NCBI GenBank assembly: GCA_041484095.1
Contig: JBGPGW010000137.1
Location: forward strand, 1 to 9,102
Direction: 5' to 3'
Length of the DNA stretch: 9,102 nt
Source: JBGPGW01 sp041484095
GTDB lineage: Bacteria > Pseudomonadota > Alphaproteobacteria > CADEGL01
The notes under the pieces were generated by a model. That model had not been told where the DNA came from. It did no database searches and saw nothing but the letters and a program-made list of their open reading frames with translations. Position numbers and translations under genes: made by a program. Of this stretch, positions 5,251 to 9,102 are shown in pieces; position 1 is the first letter of the stretch, and every line of letters begins with the position of its first letter.

Positions 5251-6390
5251 TCATCCGCCGAGGAGACGCCGCGCGATGATGACGCGCATGATCTCGTTGG
5301 TTCCTTCGAGGATCTGGTGCACGCGGACGTCGCGGAGGTAGCGCTCGACCGGAAAATCGCGGAGATAGCCGTAGCCGCCGTGAAGCTGGAGCGCCTCGTT
5401 GCACACGCCGAACCCGACATCGGTCGCGAAGCGCTTGGCCATCGCAGAGTGGAGCGTTGCGTCCGCATCGCCGGCATCGAGGCTCGCGGCGGCCCGGTGC
5501 ACCAGGAGGCGCGCCGCCTCCAGCTCCGTCGCCATGTCGGCGAGCTTGAACTGGAGCGCCTGGAATTCGCTGAGCGTCCGCCCGAATTGCCGGCGCGTCG
5601 TCATGTGCTCGCGCGCGAGGTCGAGGCAGGCGCGCGCGGCCCCGAGCGAGCAGGAGGCGATGGCGATGCGCCCGCCGTCGAGCCCGCGCATCGCGATCTT
5701 GAATCCTTCGCCCTCCTGGCCCAGGCGATTCGCCTGGGACACGCGGCAATTCTCGAAGATCACGGCGGCGGTCGGCTGGCTGTTCCAGCCGAGCTTCGTC
5801 TCGCGCTTGCCGAAGGAAAGACCGGGCGTGCCCTTCTCAACGACGAAGGTCGAGATGCCGGCTGCGCCCTCCCCGCCCGTCCGCGCCATGACGACATAGA
5901 TGTCGCTCACGGTGGCGCCGGAGATGAAGGCCTTCGTGCCGTCGAGGACATAGCCGTCGCCCGACTTGGCCGCGCGGGTCGTGAGCGCGGCCGCATCCGA
6001 TCCGGCACCCGGCTCGGTCAGGCAATAGCTCGCGAAATGCGCCATCGAGACGAGCTTCGGGAGAAAGCGCCGGCGCTGCTCGGCCGAGCCGAAGGAATCG
6101 ATCATCCAGGACGCCATGTTGTGGATCGAGATATAGGCCGCGGTCGAGGTGCAGCCGGCGGCCAGCTCCTCGAAGATGAGCGCCGCATCGAGCCGCCCGA
6201 GGCCAGCGCCGCCGACATCGTCTTTGACGGTGATGCCGGCAAAGCCGAGCGCCGCCGCCTTGCGGAGGGCGTCCACGGGAAAGATCGCCTCTCTGTCCCA
6301 CGACGCGGCGTGGGGCGCCATATCCGCCGCGGCGAATTCGCGCGCCGTGTCGCGGATGGCACGCTGCTCAAGGGAGAGCTCAAAATCCAT
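5251..6390 (-). CDS. Acyl-CoA dehydrogenase, isobutyryl-CoA dehydrogenase (ACAD8) type
   Basis: This 379-residue FAD flavoenzyme has all family landmarks. The N-terminus is MDFELSLEQRAIRDTAREFA. The FAD/substrate segment is YCLTEPGAGSD (122-132), then DGTKAFISGA (150-159). KLGWNSQPT (199-207) is a wording I associate with isobutyryl-CoA dehydrogenases. RRQFG is at 266-270, LHGGYGY at 336-342, and the catalytic glutamate is E362 in HQILEGTNEIMRVIIARR. It should convert isobutyryl-CoA to methacrylyl-CoA, handing electrons to ETF. It is first on the minus strand of a group with 3-hydroxyisobutyryl-CoA hydrolase and 3-hydroxyisobutyrate dehydrogenase, two later steps of the same valine pathway; this supports isobutyryl-CoA over butyryl- or 2-methylbutyryl-CoA. 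ATG 6390 matches the family's N-terminus but has no clear ribosome binding site. The gap to the hydrolase gene is 331 bp of repeat, so co-transcription is uncertain. Confidence 0.92.
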   Translation of the reverse strand: MDFELSLEQRAIRDTAREFAAADMAPHAASWDREAIFPVDALRKAAALGFAGITVKDDVGGAGLGRLDAALIFEELAAGCTSTAAYISIHNMASWMIDSFGSAEQRRRFLPKLVSMAHFASYCLTEPGAGSDAAALTTRAAKSGDGYVLDGTKAFISGATVSDIYVVMARTGGEGAAGISTFVVEKGTPGLSFGKRETKLGWNSQPTAAVIFENCRVSQANRLGQEGEGFKIAMRGLDGGRIAIASCSLGAARACLDLAREHMTTRRQFGRTLSEFQALQFKLADMATELEAARLLVHRAAASLDAGDADATLHSAMAKRFATDVGFGVCNEALQLHGGYGYLRDFPVERYLRDVRVHQILEGTNEIMRVIIARRLLGG

Positions 6391-6502
6391 GGGAGGACGA
6401 GCATAAGCCAGCGATCACCCAAGGCAAGGTTCCCGTCCGCCGCGGATTGGGGTAAAAATTAACCTCATGGGATAAGATGGGCCCGAACGACCGATGCCGT
6501 CG

Positions 6503-6535
6503 GGCCGACACTGAGCGGCCGACACTGAGCGGCCG
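6503..6535. repeat. Short tandem duplication upstream of hemB
   Basis: The 14-bp unit GGCCGACACTGAGC occurs twice head to tail (6503-6516, 6517-6530), followed by a partial third copy GGCCG. It lies in the 211-bp gap between the divergent acyl-CoA dehydrogenase and hemB start codons. That gap also has an AT-richer patch (GGTAAAAATTAACC, 6451-6464) that could be part of a promoter, but no -35/-10 pair with good spacing was found on either strand. Confidence 0.7.
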
Positions 6536-6601
6536 GCGATGGCGGCGGGGCTCTTCGCGAGCACGGCGCGCGCGCCCGGCGCCCGATGATGAGAGGGACA
6601 G

Positions 6602-7630
6602 ATGGCACCAAGAAAACCCAGCGCGACACCCGCACTCGGCGTCTATCCCAAGACGCGCATGCGCCGCAACCGGCGCGATCCCTGGAACAGGCGGCTCGTG
6701 GCCGAGCACACGCTGTCGGCAGGCGATCTCATCTGGCCGATCTTCGTCCGCGACGGCAAGGGCCAGCGCGAGCCCGTGGCCTCGATGCCGGGTGTGGACC
6801 GATTCTCGGTCGATCTCCTCGCCGAGGAAGTCGGGCGCGCGGCGGAGCTCGGCATCCCCGCCATCGCCATCTTCCCCGTCATCGATCCCGCGAAGAAGAC
6901 CGAGGATGGCGACGAGGCGACGAACCCCGACAATTTGGCCTGCCGCGCGATCGCCGAGATCAAGAAGAGCGTCCCCTCGATCGGCGTCATCATCGACGTG
7001 GCCCTCGACCCCTTTACCACCCACGGCCATGACGGGCTCGTCAGGGACGGCTACGTCGTGAACGACGAGACGGTCGCCGTCTTGTGCCGGCAGGCGCTGG
7101 TCCAGGCGCGCGCGGGCTGCGACGTGATCGCGCCCTCCGACATGATGGACGGACGGGTGGGTGCGATCCGAACGGCGCTCGACGACAACGGCTTCGACCA
7201 CGTGCGCATCATGTCCTACGCCGCGAAATACAATTCGGGCTTCTACGGCCCCTTCCGCGACGCCCTCGGCTCGAAGGCCGGCACGCTCGGCGGCAAGGAC
7301 AAGGGCACCTACCAGATGGACCCCGCGAATTCGGACGAGGCGCTCCGCGAGGTCGCGCTCGACCTCGAGGAAGGTGCCGACATGGTGATGGTGAAGCCGG
7401 GCATGCCCTATCTCGACATCGTGCGCCGCGTGAAGGACGGCTTCGGCGTGCCGACCTTCGCCTACCAGGTCTCGGGCGAGTACGCGATGCTGGCGGGTGC
7501 GATCGAGCGCGGCTGGCTCGATCCCAACCGCGTGATCCTCGAAGCCATGATGAGCTTCAAGCGCGCGGGTGCGGACGGCGTCTTGACGTATTTCGCGGTG
7601 GATGTGGCGAAACGGTTGAAGGCGGGATAA
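6602..7630 (+). CDS. hemB: Porphobilinogen synthase (delta-aminolevulinic acid dehydratase)
   Basis: This 342-residue enzyme joins two 5-aminolevulinate molecules into porphobilinogen, the second committed step of haem, chlorophyll and corrin synthesis, in the cytosol. The two Schiff-base lysines are visible: K209 in MSYAAKYNSGFYGP and K265 in MVMVKPGMPYLD. The active-site metal loop reads VALDPFTTHGHDG (133-145), with aspartates (D136, D144) where zinc enzymes of animals and E. coli have cysteines, so it belongs to the zinc-independent, Mg-using type common in alphaproteobacteria and Pseudomonas. The N-terminal arm (YPKTRMRRNRRDPWNRRLVAE), which mediates octamer assembly, is present. ATG 6602 follows GAGAGGG (6591-6597) at a short spacing. 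The gene is divergent from the acyl-CoA dehydrogenase and stands alone; no other tetrapyrrole gene is nearby. Identification is secure. Confidence 0.97.
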   Translation: MAPRKPSATPALGVYPKTRMRRNRRDPWNRRLVAEHTLSAGDLIWPIFVRDGKGQREPVASMPGVDRFSVDLLAEEVGRAAELGIPAIAIFPVIDPAKKTEDGDEATNPDNLACRAIAEIKKSVPSIGVIIDVALDPFTTHGHDGLVRDGYVVNDETVAVLCRQALVQARAGCDVIAPSDMMDGRVGAIRTALDDNGFDHVRIMSYAAKYNSGFYGPFRDALGSKAGTLGGKDKGTYQMDPANSDEALREVALDLEEGADMVMVKPGMPYLDIVRRVKDGFGVPTFAYQVSGEYAMLAGAIERGWLDPNRVILEAMMSFKRAGADGVLTYFAVDVAKRLKAG

Positions 7631-7661
7631 TCCCGACGTCCGTTCATCCGACTGTTTGAGG

Positions 7662-7734
7662 CCTCATCCTTCGACAAGCTCAGGATGAGGACAGTTAGAT
7701 AGAACCCTCATGCTGAGCTTGTCGAAGCATGAGG
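7662..7734. repeat. Inverted pair of palindromic repeats, family 1, locus C
   Basis: This is the cleanest pair. The first unit (7662-7690) has stem arms CCTCATCCT and AGGATGAGG around TCGACAAGCTC. The second (7706-7734) has arms CCTCATGCT and AGCATGAGG around the reverse complement of that core, GAGCTTGTCGA; 15 bp separate them. The units therefore face each other, as in a REPIN. The pair starts 31 bp after the hemB stop and may define the hemB mRNA 3' end, although there is no T-tract. Confidence 0.85.
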
Positions 7735-7799
7735 CCTATTCTTTCGATCTCATGCCGCTCATCCGGCATTGCCTTCGCCTTCCGATCTCACCCCGCGTA

Positions 7800-7829
7800 T
7801 TGACCCGCCTCATACCCGCGGACCACAAT
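7800..7829 (+). promoter_or_regulatory. Possible promoter of the M20 amidohydrolase gene
   Basis: TTGACC (7800-7805, 5 of 6 consensus positions) is followed after 18 bp by CACAAT (7824-7829, 4 of 6). The predicted start is near 7836, 28 nt before the ATG at 7864. The -10 match is modest in GC-rich DNA, so this is tentative. Confidence 0.3.
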
Positions 7830-7863
7830 CGCGGTCTCGGTTTCGTTCCTCGGGGCAAGAGCC

Positions 7864-9102
7864 ATGGACACACTCGCCCGCAGCGTCGCCGGACGGCGCG
7901 CGCTCGGCCAATCGATTTTCGATGAGCTGAGGCGGAAGACCAGCCAGGGCGAAGGCATCTGCCGGCCGTCCTACAGCGCGGAAGAGGATTTCGCGCACGG
8001 CCTCCTCGCGAAGAGCGCGGCCGATCTCGGCTTCGAAGTCACGAGGGATCCCGCGGCCAACACCTACATGACGCTCCCGGGCCGCGACCGGCGCGCACCC
8101 CGGATCGTCATCGGCTCGCATCTCGATTCGGTCGAGGCCGGCGGCAATTACGACGGGGCCGCGGGCGTCGTCTCCGGCCTCGTCGCGATCGCTGGCTTGA
8201 AGGATTCCGGCTTCACGCCGTCGCGCGACATCTCGGTCATGGGCATCCGCGCCGAGGAAAGCGCGTGGTTCAACGTCTCCTATATCGGCAGCCGCTCGGC
8301 CCTCGGCGTCCTGCCGGCCAATGTCTACGACACCGCGAAACGCATCGATACCGACCGCCTCCTCTCCGCCCACATGAAAGACTCTGGCGGCGATGCCGCG
8401 GCGCTCCAGCGCGGGACGCCGTATCTCCCGCGCGAATCAGTCCACGCCTATCTCGAAGTGCATATCGAGCAGGGACCGCGGCTCGTGGCCGAACGCCTGC
8501 CGGTCGGCATCGTCGAGGGCATCCCCGGCAATTTCAGGCATCCCGAGATCACTGTCTCCGGCGGCTACGGCCATGTGGGGTCCGCGCGCCAGGACCGCCG
8601 CGACGCCGTCATCGCGGCCAGCGCCTTCGTCACGGAACTCGACCGACTGTGGGAGGAGACTCTCGGCGCCGGGCAATCCATGGGCATGACGGTCGGGCGC
8701 TTCTTCACGGATTCGGCGCACCATGCACTGACCAAAGTGTCGGGGCATGTCGAGCTCAGCCTCGATGTGCGCTCGACCGATCCCCTGGTGCTGAAGGGGC
8801 TCAAGACGCGCGTCGACGCGATCGCGCGCGCGATCGCGGAGCGAAAGCGCGTCACCATCGACATGGGCCGAATCACGCATGCGGAAGTGGGCGTCATGGA
8901 CAAGATCATCGTCGAGGGCCTCGAACGCGGGGCCAAGGCGCTCGCCATCCCGCACATGCATCTGCCGAGCCCGGCGTCGCACGATGCCGCCGCCTTCGCC
9001 GCCGCGGGCGTGCCGACCGCCATGATCTTCATCCGCAACGATCACGGCAGCCACAATCCCAGGGAGCATATGGAGATGGACGATTTCATGCAGGCGACGA
9101 CG
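7864..9102 (+). CDS. M20-type hydantoinase/carbamoylase-family amidohydrolase (3' end outside window)
   Basis: The frame opens at ATG 7864 and runs off the window after 413 residues, near the family's usual 410-430, so only the extreme C-terminus is missing. Dinuclear-metal residues of the M20 fold are visible: H86 in GSHLDS, D97 in NYDGAAGV, E131/E132 in RAEESAWF, H200 in EVHIEQGP, and H397 in DHGSHNPREH. The IEQGP segment and SHNPREHM place it with N-carbamoyl-amino-acid hydrolases, allantoate amidohydrolases and beta-ureidopropionases, which cleave C-N bonds of ureido compounds, rather than with M20 peptidases. Residues 144-220 hold a typical inter-domain segment. In the lid/dimer domain, the usual HAGTTPM-like motif is replaced by GHVGSARQDRRDAV (237 region), so substrate use may differ. 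No strong ribosome binding site precedes the ATG (GGGGCAAGAG, 7852-7861). No hydantoinase or transporter gene is visible to narrow the substrate. Family is firm; the exact reaction is not. Confidence 0.9.
   Translation, partial: MDTLARSVAGRRALGQSIFDELRRKTSQGEGICRPSYSAEEDFAHGLLAKSAADLGFEVTRDPAANTYMTLPGRDRRAPRIVIGSHLDSVEAGGNYDGAAGVVSGLVAIAGLKDSGFTPSRDISVMGIRAEESAWFNVSYIGSRSALGVLPANVYDTAKRIDTDRLLSAHMKDSGGDAAALQRGTPYLPRESVHAYLEVHIEQGPRLVAERLPVGIVEGIPGNFRHPEITVSGGYGHVGSARQDRRDAVIAASAFVTELDRLWEETLGAGQSMGMTVGRFFTDSAHHALTKVSGHVELSLDVRSTDPLVLKGLKTRVDAIARAIAERKRVTIDMGRITHAEVGVMDKIIVEGLERGAKALAIPHMHLPSPASHDAAAFAAAGVPTAMIFIRNDHGSHNPREHMEMDDFMQATT

Noticed and set aside
4717..6462. 581-residue open frame on the plus strand
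   Set aside because: It is antisense to the acyl-CoA dehydrogenase and part of the hydrolase gene, crosses the repeat element, and shows no recognisable domain; the minus-strand genes have complete catalytic motifs.
1936..7734. CRISPR array or integron-type repeats
   Set aside because: Units are palindromic, paired in inverted orientation and kilobases apart, without regular spacers or cas or integrase genes.
7662..7734. Classical rho-independent terminator after hemB
   Set aside because: The hairpins are strong but no T-tract follows on the plus strand, and the same element occurs at other gene ends in various orientations, so it is listed as a repeat.
8437..9069. Minus-strand open frames under the M20 amidohydrolase (also 7810-8373)
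   Set aside because: They have His/Asp/Arg-rich composition typical of the reverse complement of a GC-rich gene, while the plus-strand frame carries all M20 metal ligands.

Overview
The window is GC-rich, densely coded bacterial chromosome. Several traits point to an Alphaproteobacterium, probably Hyphomicrobiales: a sigma-32 paralogue of alphaproteobacterial style, a Mg-type (Asp-rich) HemB, a short-chain acyl-CoA and valine catabolic gene set, and clustered intergenic palindromes of the TCATCCTGAGCTTGTCGAAG type. No marker in the window fixes genus or species.

Left part (1-1896): the 3' end of a glutaryl-CoA dehydrogenase gene runs convergently into a MarR-family regulator gene (minus strand), with only 6 bp between the stop codons. 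The MarR protein has a C-terminal extension with four cysteines. Divergent from it lies a sigma-32 (RpoH-like) gene. In the 120-bp divergent gap, a perfect 19-bp inverted repeat (TAGTATCGA-C-TCGATACTA) overlaps the -10 element and expected start site of a good sigma-70 type promoter firing toward the sigma gene. The simplest reading is a small regulatory module in which a thiol- or metal-bearing MarR represses an alternative sigma factor. This is the most interesting part of the window.

Middle part (2062-6390, all minus strand): in transcription order, an isobutyryl-CoA dehydrogenase-type acyl-CoA dehydrogenase, a 3-hydroxyisobutyryl-CoA hydrolase, a secreted legumain-like (C13) cysteine peptidase, and 3-hydroxyisobutyrate dehydrogenase. 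The three enzymes cover isobutyryl-CoA to methylmalonate semialdehyde in valine degradation, with enoyl-CoA hydratase and MmsA encoded elsewhere. The peptidase is an unexpected member. Two intergenic repeat clusters interrupt this strand, so it may not be one transcript.

Right part (6602-9102, plus strand): hemB (porphobilinogen synthase), a repeat pair, and a nearly complete M20-type hydantoinase/carbamoylase-family amidohydrolase that runs off the window edge.

Two families of palindromic intergenic repeats occur, at 1936-2056, 3763-3821 and 7662-7734 (family 1) and at 4949-5118 (family 2). Both are arranged as inverted pairs, which resembles REPIN architecture. No tRNA, rRNA, CRISPR array or transposase gene was seen.
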